Origin: Deltaproteobacteria bacterium
GTDB taxonomy: Bacteria > Desulfobacterota_B > Binatia > Bin18
Reading direction: 5' to 3'
Length of the DNA: 16,405 nucleotides
Assembly: GCA_012271025.1 (NCBI GenBank)
Contig: JAAXHF010000183.1
Span: 1 to 16,405, forward strand
In this document: positions 1 to 6,340 of the stretch, in pieces
How the letters are laid out: each line of letters begins with the position of its first letter
Position numbering within the stretch: position 1 is the first letter of the stretch
The notes under the pieces: model-generated
What the model saw: only the letters and a program-made list of their open reading frames with translations
What the model was told of the DNA's origin: nothing
Databases searched by the model: none
Program-made: the position numbers and the translations under genes

Positions 1-1
1 G

Positions 2-2287
2 TATAGGGCGCTGCCGCACGCGTGTCTGCTGATTCCGGCCGAGCTGCGGTCCACCTATCTGCGCTGTATCCAGGCCGGGGTGAGTTTCGATCCCGAGCCC
101 CTGCCAGTGTCGGTGACCCTGTTCAGCTCGACGCTGCGTTCCCTGCCCTTGGAGACCTGCCGGACCCTGCTGGAACGCATCGGTCAGCTGGCCCAGTTCG
201 TGCCGACCGGGGTTGCCCGGCTGTTCCGGGTGCTGGGCCAAGCCTACGACGAGGTCGGCGAACAGGGCGTGCTGGGCTGGATCACGGCCGGTGAGGAGCT
301 GGCCCGCCGCCGGCCCGAGGCTGCGGAGGCGTATTTCGCCCTGGAGTCGCGGACCAGCATACTGATGTTGCGCGGGACGGTGCCGGCCGTCATGCTGAGC
401 GATGTGCACGGCGTGCTGCTCAAGTATCTCCACATGCTGGGTGGCACGACCTACAGCCTGGCCGAGACCGAAACGATGAGCTTTCCGCCGCCGCTGGGTG
501 CAGAGGACGAGGAGATGCTGCCCCTGCCGGTGTGGGTTGAGGCCTTCCCGACCTATGAAGAGAACTTCCGCCTGCTGCGGGTCATGGCCGCCCAGCAGGC
601 CGGCCGGGTGGCGTGTGGCACCTATGCGATTGATCTGGCCGACCTGTGGCCGTCCCTGCCGCCCTACGTCCATCTGCTGCTGGCCGACGGGGCCGAGCCG
701 CCGGATAATCTGTTCGACTTTTTCCACCTCTTTCCGCAGCCCAAACAGGTCGAGGCGCTGTTCGTGCATATCGAGAGTAAGCGGGTGGCGGCTCAGCTGA
801 CCGCCTCGTACCGGGGCTTGCGAGAGGACCTGGCCTGGGCTGAGGAACAGACCCAGCTCTATCCCGCAGCCCTGTCCATGCTGCTGCCGCGCCTGCCCAA
901 GGCCCTGTGGCCCGACCTGACCAAGGACGGCTCGGCCGACGAGTCGCTGCTGCTGGCCACCGAGCTGTACGCGCACGTGATGGACACCGGAGCCCGGCCC
1001 CAGGCGGCAGAGCCGCGTCGCTCAAAAAAGGACCAGCTGACCGAGCTGGTGGAAGACGAGTCGGCCCGGCTCGTGCCCATGGAGGACGAGGGACCGCGCA
1101 GCGCTGAAGGCCTGTCGGTCGAAGAACAGGCCCTGCTGCGCAAGATCATCGCCCGGCTCAGGCAACACCAGAAGGAACACCGCCGCCCCCAAGTGCGCCC
1201 CGACAATGGCAAGACCTTCACCCTGTTTGGCGAGCCTGATCCAGACGGCGTCGAGGAAGAACTGCTCCAGCCCAAACAGAAGAAGGCCAGGAACCGCCAA
1301 CGGCTCACCTCGGCCGGGGTGCGCTATGTGTACGATGAGTGGGATTTTCTGATTGACGACTACCGCTCGCACTGGTGCGACCTGCGCGAGGTGCCGCTGG
1401 TCGGCGATGAGGGCGCCTTTTTCAGCAGCACCATGAGCGCCTACGGCGATGTGATGAAGGACATCAAGCGCGAGTTTCAGCGCTTGCGGCCCAGGCTGTA
1501 CCACAAGGTCAAGGGTCTGGAGGATGGAGAGGAGATCGATCTTGAAGCTGCGGTCGGAGCGCGGGTCGATCTGATTACCGGGGTGCCGCCCTCGACCAAA
1601 ATTTACGCCGCCCGCCAGCCGACCGACCGCGATGTCTCGGCGCTGTTCTTGTTGGACCTGAGCGCCTCGACCGACGCCCGGGTGCCGGTTGCCGCAGCCG
1701 AGGGGCAGGGTGAACCTGAAGACGAGCCCGAAGGCGAGCCCGAAGAGATGCGGATCATTGATATCCTCAAGGAATCGGTCGTGCTGCTATCCTCAGCTCT
1801 TGAAGAGATTGGCGATACGTACGCGATTTACGGCTTTTCGAGCAGCGGGCGCAAGAATGTTGATGTCTATCCGGTCAAGACCTTTGTCGAATCCTTATCC
1901 ACGGATGTCAAAGGCCGTATCAGCGCCCTGGCTCCCCAGCGCAGCACGCGTATGGGCGCAGCCGTCCGTCACGCTACCCGCAAGCTGAAAGACCTCTCGA
2001 CCCGCGGCAAGATTCTCATCCTGCTGAGCGACGGCTATCCCGAAGACGCCGACTACGGCCGTGAGCCGCACACACCGACGTATGGCCTTCGCGATACGAT
2101 GATGGCCCTGCGCGAAGCGGAGCGCAGCGGCATCCTGTCGTTCTGTATCACGGTCGATAAGGGCGGCCACGATTATCTGCGCGAGATGTGCGCGCCGTCG
2201 CGCTATATGGTCATTGAAGACGTGCTGTCGCTGCCGTCTCAGCTGCCCAAAATCTACCAGCGCCACATCCGCGCCCAGGAATTGTAG
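2..2287 (+). CDS. NorD/CbbO-like von Willebrand factor A domain protein (5' end outside window)
   Basis: The frame is open from the left edge (nt 2) to TAG at 2285-2287, giving 761 visible residues. A GTG at 80 is an internal possibility, but in-frame sequence upstream of it reads as normal protein, so the gene most likely starts outside the window. The C-terminal third is a VWA domain with an intact metal-ion-dependent adhesion site: DxSxS (DLSAS) at nt 1655-1669, Thr at 1946-1948 and Asp of LLSDGYPED at 2030-2032. The stretch before it (YDEWDF, RSHWCDLRE, near nt 1330-1390) is typical of the NorD/CbbO group, which works with a MoxR-type AAA+ ATPase to activate or insert metal in enzymes such as NO reductase or Rubisco. 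An acidic Glu/Pro/Gly insert follows the first MIDAS motif (nt 1700-1750). The next gene is not a MoxR ATPase, so any partner would lie upstream. Family confident; target unknown. Confidence 0.85.
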   Translation, partial: YRALPHACLLIPAELRSTYLRCIQAGVSFDPEPLPVSVTLFSSTLRSLPLETCRTLLERIGQLAQFVPTGVARLFRVLGQAYDEVGEQGVLGWITAGEELARRRPEAAEAYFALESRTSILMLRGTVPAVMLSDVHGVLLKYLHMLGGTTYSLAETETMSFPPPLGAEDEEMLPLPVWVEAFPTYEENFRLLRVMAAQQAGRVACGTYAIDLADLWPSLPPYVHLLLADGAEPPDNLFDFFHLFPQPKQVEALFVHIESKRVAAQLTASYRGLREDLAWAEEQTQLYPAALSMLLPRLPKALWPDLTKDGSADESLLLATELYAHVMDTGARPQAAEPRRSKKDQLTELVEDESARLVPMEDEGPRSAEGLSVEEQALLRKIIARLRQHQKEHRRPQVRPDNGKTFTLFGEPDPDGVEEELLQPKQKKARNRQRLTSAGVRYVYDEWDFLIDDYRSHWCDLREVPLVGDEGAFFSSTMSAYGDVMKDIKREFQRLRPRLYHKVKGLEDGEEIDLEAAVGARVDLITGVPPSTKIYAARQPTDRDVSALFLLDLSASTDARVPVAAAEGQGEPEDEPEGEPEEMRIIDILKESVVLLSSALEEIGDTYAIYGFSSSGRKNVDVYPVKTFVESLSTDVKGRISALAPQRSTRMGAAVRHATRKLKDLSTRGKILILLSDGYPEDADYGREPHTPTYGLRDTMMALREAERSGILSFCITVDKGGHDYLREMCAPSRYMVIEDVLSLPSQLPKIYQRHIRAQEL

Positions 2288-2306
2288 CGGAAAGACACTA
2301 TTCTCT

Positions 2307-2343
2307 GGTTGAAAATTGACCACTGAGTGGATAATTTTCAACC
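2307..2343. promoter_or_regulatory. 37-bp near-perfect palindrome abutting the ATPase start; likely operator/promoter
   Basis: Outer arms GGTTGAAAATT (2307-2317) and AATTTTCAACC (2333-2343) are perfect reverse complements. Inner arms CCACT (2320-2324) and AGTGG (2326-2330) also pair around the centre at 2325; only 2318-2319 against 2331-2332 fails to pair fully (one wobble, one mismatch). The ATG of the DUF4143 ATPase follows at 2344 with no gap. Within it, TTGAAA (2309-2314) and GATAAT (2330-2335) form a -35/-10 pair with a short 15-nt spacer, which would put the transcription start at about the ATG. This fits an operator over a promoter, possibly autoregulation. A terminator for the upstream gene is less likely because no T-run follows. 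Confidence 0.6.
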
Positions 2344-3585
2344 ATGATAGACCGTCATATCACCTCCCAGATGCTGGCTGCGCTGGCCGATACGCCTATT
2401 GTCGTGCTGACTGGGGCCAGACAAACAGGGAAAACGACCCTGGTCCGTGCTCTTGCCTCGTCCGCCCACCCAGCCCGCTACTTCAGCTTCGACGATGCCG
2501 GAGTCTTGGCCGCCGCGCAGGCCGACCCGGCTGGATTTGTGGCTGGTCTTGACGGGCCGGTCGTCCTTGATGAGGTCCAGCGTGTTCCACAGCTCTTCCT
2601 GGCCCTGAAAGCCAGCGTGGATCGTGACCGGCGTCCGGGTCGCTTCCTCTTAACCGGCTCGGCCAACGTCTTGCTCCTGCCGCGCCTGGCCGAACTGTTG
2701 GCAGGACGGATGGAGGTCTTAAGCCTGTGGCCCTTAGCCCAGAGTGAAATGGCAGGAGTGGGAGCCAGCTTTGTTGATCAGGTTTTTGTCGATCCGCCAT
2801 TCTCAGTTTCGTCTGAAGCCTGGCCGCAGCTGCTCGACCGTATCCTGCGGGGTGGATATCCGGAAGTCCTGGGTCGAGCCAGCGCGGCACGCCGGCAGGC
2901 CTGGTTTCAGTCGTATATCACCACCTTGCTCCAGCGCGATGTGCGCGACTTGGCCAATGTCGAAAGACTGACCGCTTTGCCCCGTCTGCTTTCCCTGCTG
3001 GCGACGCGAGCGGCAAGCCTGTTGAATACCTCTGAGCTGTCTCGAACGAGTGGCATTCCACTGAGCACCCTGAAGCGCTACCTGGCCCTGTTTGAAACAA
3101 CTTTTCTGCTTCAGCTTCTTCCCGCCTGGTCCGGCAATCTCGGCAAGCGTTTGGTCAAAGCCCCCAAGCTCTTCCTGAGCGATACGGGTGTGCTGGCCTC
3201 TCTGCTCGGGACGAATCGAGGGCTGCTTGAGAGAGACCGAACGCTGGCCGGCCCGTTGCTGGAGAACTTTGTTGTGATGGAGCTTTTCAAACACGTGAGC
3301 TGGAGCCAGGTCCGCCCCCGCCTGTTCCACTTCCGAACCCAAACGGGACAAGAGGTGGACCTTGTCCTGGAAGACGCGGCCGGGCGTGTTGTTGGCATTG
3401 AGGTAAAAGCCAGCGCAAGTGTCTCGGCAAAAGACTTCAAGGGACTGTGGACCTTAGCCGAGGCTGCTGGAGAAGGTTTCTTGCGCGGCCTGGTGCTCTA
3501 CACGGGGACGGAGAGTATTCCCTTCGGCGGAGCGTTTCACGCCTTGCCGGTGCAGGCGCTGTGGCCTTCCGCCGCTCGGGGCTGA
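2344..3585 (+). CDS. AAA ATPase with DUF4143 C-terminal domain
   Basis: A 413-residue protein of the AAA_14/DUF4143 type, usual length for the family. Walker A is GARQTGKT (residues 24-31), Walker B VVLDEVQ (73-79, D76/E77) and a sensor-like LLTGSAN lies at 102-108. The DUF4143 part includes LLQRDVRDL (195-203), a helix-turn-helix-like stretch (about 229-248, ELSRTSGIPLSTLKRYL) and GKRLVKAPKLFLSDTGVLA (267-285). The C-terminus carries a PD-(D/E)xK-like pattern (EVDLVLE 337-343, EVK 353-355). The family is widespread, often present as scattered single genes, and its role is poorly known. The start at 2344 matches the family's usual N-terminus, but there is no Shine-Dalgarno because the palindrome occupies that place. 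It lies 56 nt downstream of the VWA gene. Role in this cell unknown. Confidence 0.9.
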   Translation: MIDRHITSQMLAALADTPIVVLTGARQTGKTTLVRALASSAHPARYFSFDDAGVLAAAQADPAGFVAGLDGPVVLDEVQRVPQLFLALKASVDRDRRPGRFLLTGSANVLLLPRLAELLAGRMEVLSLWPLAQSEMAGVGASFVDQVFVDPPFSVSSEAWPQLLDRILRGGYPEVLGRASAARRQAWFQSYITTLLQRDVRDLANVERLTALPRLLSLLATRAASLLNTSELSRTSGIPLSTLKRYLALFETTFLLQLLPAWSGNLGKRLVKAPKLFLSDTGVLASLLGTNRGLLERDRTLAGPLLENFVVMELFKHVSWSQVRPRLFHFRTQTGQEVDLVLEDAAGRVVGIEVKASASVSAKDFKGLWTLAEAAGEGFLRGLVLYTGTESIPFGGAFHALPVQALWPSAARG

Positions 3586-3694
3586 GTGGGAGCAGGGCCG
3601 GTCTGGCTGTCGCAAGGCTCATGGGTACAAGGGCACGCAGAGTGTATCGAGAAATCGGTGTGTTGGCGTCTCCTGTCATGGGGCGTGCATCGTC

Positions 3695-5119
3695 TCAGTC
3701 GCCTGCGGCCTCGCGCAGCAGCTGCCACACCTGTTCGACGTGGCCTTGGTGTGTGGCTTGATTGCCGATGGCGACCCGGATGGCGTACTGTTCGTTCAGC
3801 TTGGTGTGGGACAAGAACGCTTTGCCGCTGGCGTTGACGGCGTCGATGATGGCCGCGTTGTGCGCTTCAGGGTCGGCTTCTCCAGGCCGCTGATGACAAA
3901 AACACACCGTTGAAAAGGGGACCGGCGCCAGGCGCTGCCAGCCCGGCGTGGCGTCGATCTGGGCGGCCAGCCACTGGGCGGACCGGATATGGCCCTCAAT
4001 GATACGGACCAGACCCTGGTGTCCGTAGGCGCGGATGACCATCCACAGCTTGAGGGCCCGAAAGCGGCGACCCAGCGACAAACCGTAGTCCATCAGATTG
4101 ACGACCTCGGCTTCGTCGGTGCGGAGATACTCGGCCACCAGCGAGAAGGCGCGTTTGAGGTCGTCCGGGCGACGGGTGTACAGCAGGCTACAGTCAATCG
4201 GGGTCAGCAGCCATTTGTGGGGATTGGTGACAAACGAATCGGCTCGCTCACAGCCGGCCAGGACCGAGCGGTGGGACGGCACCAGGGCGGCCGCGCCACC
4301 GTAGGCCGCGTCAACGTGGAGCCACAGCCCATAGCGCTCACAGATATCGGCAATGGCCGGGACTGGATCGATGCTGGTCGACGAGGTGGTGCCGACGGTG
4401 GCGACCACGGCCAGCGGTTTGACGCCGGCCGCCATATCGGCGCGGATCGCCTGTTCGAGTCGGTCCGGCCGCAGACGGAAGGCCGCGTCGGTTTCGATCT
4501 GGCGGGTCCACTGCCGACCGATACCGAGGGCGATGGCGGCTTTGTCGATAGAGCTGTGGGTCTGGGTCGAGCCGTACACGGTCAGGGGCGGCAGGTCGCT
4601 TCGACCGGCCATGCCCCGGTCACGGATATCAAGACCGGCCGCCTCCCGGGCGGCGGCCAGGGCATACAGGGTTGACGCCGAGGCGGTGTCGGTGATCTCG
4701 CCGAACCAGTGGTCGGGCAGTCCCAGCATCTGGGCTACCCAGCTCAGGCTGCGCTGCTCCAGCTCGGTGGCGGCCGGCGAGGTGCGCCACAGCATGGCGT
4801 TGACGTTGAGGGCGGCCGAGATCAACTCACCGACAATGCCCGGCCCGGAGCCGCTGATCCCGAAATAGGCAAAAAACGCCGGATGGTTCCAGTGGGTGAT
4901 GCCGGGCAGGATCAGGCGATCAATATCCTGGAGGATGGTTTCCAGCGACTCGCCATGCTGGGGAGGCGAGTCGGGCAGGCTCGCGGCAATCTGGCCGGGC
5001 GAGACTTGGGCCAGGACGGGACGCTCCTGGACCGTTTCGAGATAGGCGGCAACCCAGTCCGCCGCCTGGTGGAGCGCACGGCGGAGTTCGGCCGGACTCG
5101 GGCCTGCAATCGTATCCAT
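3695..5119 (-). CDS. PLP-dependent group II decarboxylase (aromatic-L-amino-acid decarboxylase-like)
   Basis: A 474-residue cytosolic protein, the usual length for bacterial and eukaryotic aromatic-amino-acid decarboxylases. The PLP lysine is K302 in NPHKW; D270 in HVDAAYGG should bind the pyridine nitrogen and H188 in the THSS motif should stack on the cofactor. VGTTSST (242-248) and RRFRALKLW (351-359) are further family signatures. Y331 in EYLRT sits where the loop tyrosine of animal DOPA decarboxylase lies. Family members with Phe there make aldehydes, so this one should be a true decarboxylase. The substrate (Tyr, Trp, Phe, DOPA or another) cannot be read from sequence. It is downstream of the Hsp20 pair but separated from it by a strong hairpin, so it is probably transcribed alone. 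No clear Shine-Dalgarno precedes the ATG. Confidence 0.92.
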   Translation of the reverse strand: MDTIAGPSPAELRRALHQAADWVAAYLETVQERPVLAQVSPGQIAASLPDSPPQHGESLETILQDIDRLILPGITHWNHPAFFAYFGISGSGPGIVGELISAALNVNAMLWRTSPAATELEQRSLSWVAQMLGLPDHWFGEITDTASASTLYALAAAREAAGLDIRDRGMAGRSDLPPLTVYGSTQTHSSIDKAAIALGIGRQWTRQIETDAAFRLRPDRLEQAIRADMAAGVKPLAVVATVGTTSSTSIDPVPAIADICERYGLWLHVDAAYGGAAALVPSHRSVLAGCERADSFVTNPHKWLLTPIDCSLLYTRRPDDLKRAFSLVAEYLRTDEAEVVNLMDYGLSLGRRFRALKLWMVIRAYGHQGLVRIIEGHIRSAQWLAAQIDATPGWQRLAPVPFSTVCFCHQRPGEADPEAHNAAIIDAVNASGKAFLSHTKLNEQYAIRVAIGNQATHQGHVEQVWQLLREAAGD

Positions 5120-5126
5120 GCTCGGA

Positions 5127-5156
5127 CGTATAGCACACCACAGGTGGACGGGATAA
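5127..5156 (-). promoter_or_regulatory. Candidate promoter of the decarboxylase gene (possibly leaderless)
   Basis: On the minus strand TATACG (5127-5132) resembles a -10 box and ends 7 nt before the ATG at 5119, which would start the transcript at about the initiation codon. The -35 candidate TTATCC (5151-5156, 18-nt spacer) is poor, with 3 of 6 matches. No Shine-Dalgarno is present in that gap, which supports a leaderless transcript, but the evidence is weak. Confidence 0.25.
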
Positions 5157-5183
5157 CGGCGCTCTCAGCCTTGCCCCAACGCA

Positions 5184-5217
5184 CAGGGGGCAGGAACCGT
5201 CCGGTTCCTGCCCCCTG
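5184..5217. repeat. Perfect 15-bp inverted repeat with 4-nt loop (REP-like hairpin or terminator)
   Basis: CAGGGGGCAGGAACC (5184-5198) and GGTTCCTGCCCCCTG (5203-5217) are exact reverse complements around the loop GTCC. The element lies between the Hsp20 stop codon and the decarboxylase start. It could halt transcription leaving the Hsp20 genes, but neither strand has a T-run after the stem, so it is not a classic intrinsic terminator. From memory, the G-rich stem with CAGGAACC resembles dispersed REP-type palindromes of high-GC environmental bacteria. No second copy occurs in this window. Confidence 0.6.
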
Positions 5218-5238
5218 AATCGCGCCTGAGCGGCCAGC

Positions 5239-5640
5239 CTAGGCGCCGACCTGGACCGCGATACGCCGGGGCTTGGCGCTCTCGGCCTTGGGCAGTTCGA
5301 GTTCCAAGACGCCGTCGGTCAGCCGGGCGTGGATTTTACCGGCGTCGATCACGTTCGACAGGCTGAAGCGCCGCTGATAGTTGCCGACCCGGTACTCGGT
5401 GTAGACCGGGCTCAGGTCCTGGTAGTCGCCCAGGGCAAACTGGCCCTCGATTGACAGCACGTTTTTGTCCACGTTGATTTCGACCGAGTCCTCGCGCACG
5501 CCGGGCATGTCGGCGCGCAGCCACAGCGCCTGGGCGGTCTCGAAAATATCGACGGGGGGCACGTAGGTCCGGCCCGGGCGGGTGTGTTCTTCGGTTTGGA
5601 CTTCCTGTTTCTGCTGGGTGGTCAGTTCGTGGTCGGCCAT
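5239..5640 (-). CDS. Hsp20/alpha-crystallin small heat-shock protein (second gene of the pair)
   Basis: A 133-residue ATP-independent holdase chaperone. The alpha-crystallin domain spans about residues 26-118: VDIFET, ADMPGV, the beta strand VLSIEGQF, and the diagnostic ARLTDGVLELELPK at 105-118. A short C-terminal tail carries the oligomer-locking I-x-V pattern (I127-V129). I chose ATG 5640 because GGAGGA lies 7 nt upstream; an in-frame ATG at 5673 would add 11 residues but has no comparable site. The acidic, Gln-rich N-terminal arm (about 25 residues) differs from that of its neighbour, so the pair probably form different oligomers or bind different clients. It begins 44 nt after the first Hsp20 gene ends and should share its heat-shock-like promoter. 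Confidence 0.93.
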   Translation of the reverse strand: MADHELTTQQKQEVQTEEHTRPGRTYVPPVDIFETAQALWLRADMPGVREDSVEINVDKNVLSIEGQFALGDYQDLSPVYTEYRVGNYQRRFSLSNVIDAGKIHARLTDGVLELELPKAESAKPRRIAVQVGA

Positions 5641-5684
5641 CGGGCTATCCTCCTCCTCGTGCGTGGTTTGCATACGGGCGCGGC

Positions 5685-6134
5685 TCAGGCTGCCCGGACG
5701 GCAATCTGACGCGGTTTGGCTTCGGCCCGTTTGGGAATGCGGATGGTCAGCATGCCCTGTTTGTACGCAGCCTCGGCCTGCTCGAGGGCCAGGTCGGTCG
5801 GAAACTGAAACGAGCGGGAGAACTGGCCCATGCCGCGTTCGCGCCGATGGTAGCTGGCGTCGGGATCGGACGAGGGTTCCCGCTTGCCGTTCAGGGTCAG
5901 GGTCCGGCCCTGGCTCTCGATGGTGATGTCTTCGGGCGCCACGCCGGGCACCTCGAAGCGGACGACATAGTTGCCCTCGGCGTCTTGCAGGACGTTGACG
6001 GGCGGGAAGACGCCCCGTCCCGACAGGTCCATGTCAAAGCCACGGGGGTTTTCAAACACGCGGTCAAACTCGCGCTGTAAGCGCATGAGAGCGTTCAGCG
6101 GGTCGCGTTCGGGTGAGAATCGGAAGAAGGCCAT
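5685..6134 (-). CDS. Hsp20/alpha-crystallin small heat-shock protein (first gene of the pair)
   Basis: A 149-residue small heat-shock protein. The N-terminal arm (MAFFRFSPERDPLNALMRLQ, then a conserved REFDRVFE) is of the classic bacterial class. The alpha-crystallin domain runs from about 44 to 135 with VNVLQDAEGNYVV, FEVPGVAPEDI, the TLTLNGKRE strand, GQFSRSFQFP and AAYKQGMLTIRIPK (122-135). The C-terminal I-A-V motif is at 144-146. ATG 6134 is the start because AAGGAG lies 6 nt upstream; the frame stays open further 5' to 6269, but that part has no chaperone similarity and covers the likely promoter. It is divergent from the acyl-CoA operon and is the first gene of a two-gene unit. Members of this family bind unfolding proteins under heat or oxidative stress and hand them to DnaK/ClpB. 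Confidence 0.94.
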   Translation of the reverse strand: MAFFRFSPERDPLNALMRLQREFDRVFENPRGFDMDLSGRGVFPPVNVLQDAEGNYVVRFEVPGVAPEDITIESQGRTLTLNGKREPSSDPDASYHRRERGMGQFSRSFQFPTDLALEQAEAAYKQGMLTIRIPKRAEAKPRQIAVRAA

Positions 6135-6178
6135 GGGAAACTCCTTTCTTACTGTGAGTGATGCCTGTGTCTCTGCGT

Positions 6179-6195
6179 GCGGGGCTGGTCCCCGC
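6179..6195 (-). other. Short hairpin in the predicted Hsp20 leader
   Basis: GCGGGG (6179-6184) pairs with CCCCGC (6190-6195) around a 5-nt loop. It would lie in the roughly 70-nt untranslated leader upstream of the first Hsp20 gene. Thermosensing leaders are common before hsp20 genes, but I do not see the pairing of the Shine-Dalgarno that defines ROSE or FourU elements, so only the stem itself is claimed. Confidence 0.35.
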
Positions 6196-6209
6196 TGTTG
6201 CTGCACCAA

Positions 6210-6256
6210 AGGTAAGGGCGGCCGGAGCGAGGTCAAGGCGGGCAAAAAATTTTTTT
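6210..6256 (-). promoter_or_regulatory. Candidate heat-shock (sigma-32-like) promoter of the Hsp20 pair with upstream A/T tract
   Basis: On the minus strand CTTGAC (6232-6237) is followed after 13 nt by CCCTTACCT (6210-6218). This resembles the RpoH pattern CTTGAA then CCCCATnT, and TTGACC also serves as a good sigma-70 -35 box. A run of six A then seven T (6244-6256) lies just upstream, in the position of an UP element. Transcription would start near 6203, leaving a leader of about 70 nt before ATG 6134. Placement directly upstream of two hsp20 genes supports it. Confidence 0.45.
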
Positions 6257-6270
6257 GTCGGTTCGACAAA
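6254..6270. promoter_or_regulatory. 17-bp dyad between divergent promoters, possible operator
   Basis: TTTGTCG (6254-6260) and CGACAAA (6264-6270) are exact reverse complements around GTT. The dyad sits between the candidate promoters of the Hsp20 pair and of the acyl-CoA operon, upstream of both -35 boxes. Its size suits a dimeric regulator. No regulator gene is present in the window to assign to it. Confidence 0.4.
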
Positions 6271-6285
6271 CCGGGCTGACCGACC

Positions 6286-6314
6286 TTGCGATTTTGTCAC
6301 CGGGCTTTTAGAAA
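6286..6314 (+). promoter_or_regulatory. Candidate sigma-70 promoter of the acyl-CoA operon
   Basis: TTGCGA (6286-6291) and TAGAAA (6309-6314) are separated by exactly 17 nt, each with 4 of 6 consensus matches. The start point would fall near 6321, giving a leader of about 20 nt that contains the AGAGGAG ribosome site before ATG 6341. The spacing is ideal but the hexamers are only fair. Confidence 0.35.
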
Positions 6315-6340
6315 AAAGGGGTATGACAGAGGAGACCGCT

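Noticed and set aside
2..3585. The VWA gene and the following ATPase as a NorD-NorQ type pair
   Set aside because: The ATPase is AAA_14/DUF4143, not MoxR, and has its own palindromic promoter region.
3989..4675. Plus-strand frame of 228 codons inside the decarboxylase
   Set aside because: Antisense shadow of a gene whose PLP-binding motifs are complete.
5184..5217. Calling the strong hairpin a classic Rho-independent terminator
   Set aside because: No T-run follows the stem on either strand, so only a hairpin is claimed.
6135..6203. ROSE- or FourU-type RNA thermometer in the Hsp20 leader
   Set aside because: A G-C hairpin is present, but I see no strand that convincingly pairs with the AAGGAG ribosome site.
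6323..6340. Upstream ATG at 6323 as the start of the enoyl-CoA hydratase
   Set aside because: The only purine-rich stretch is 1-2 nt from it, too close, while ATG 6341 has AGAGGAG at the right distance.
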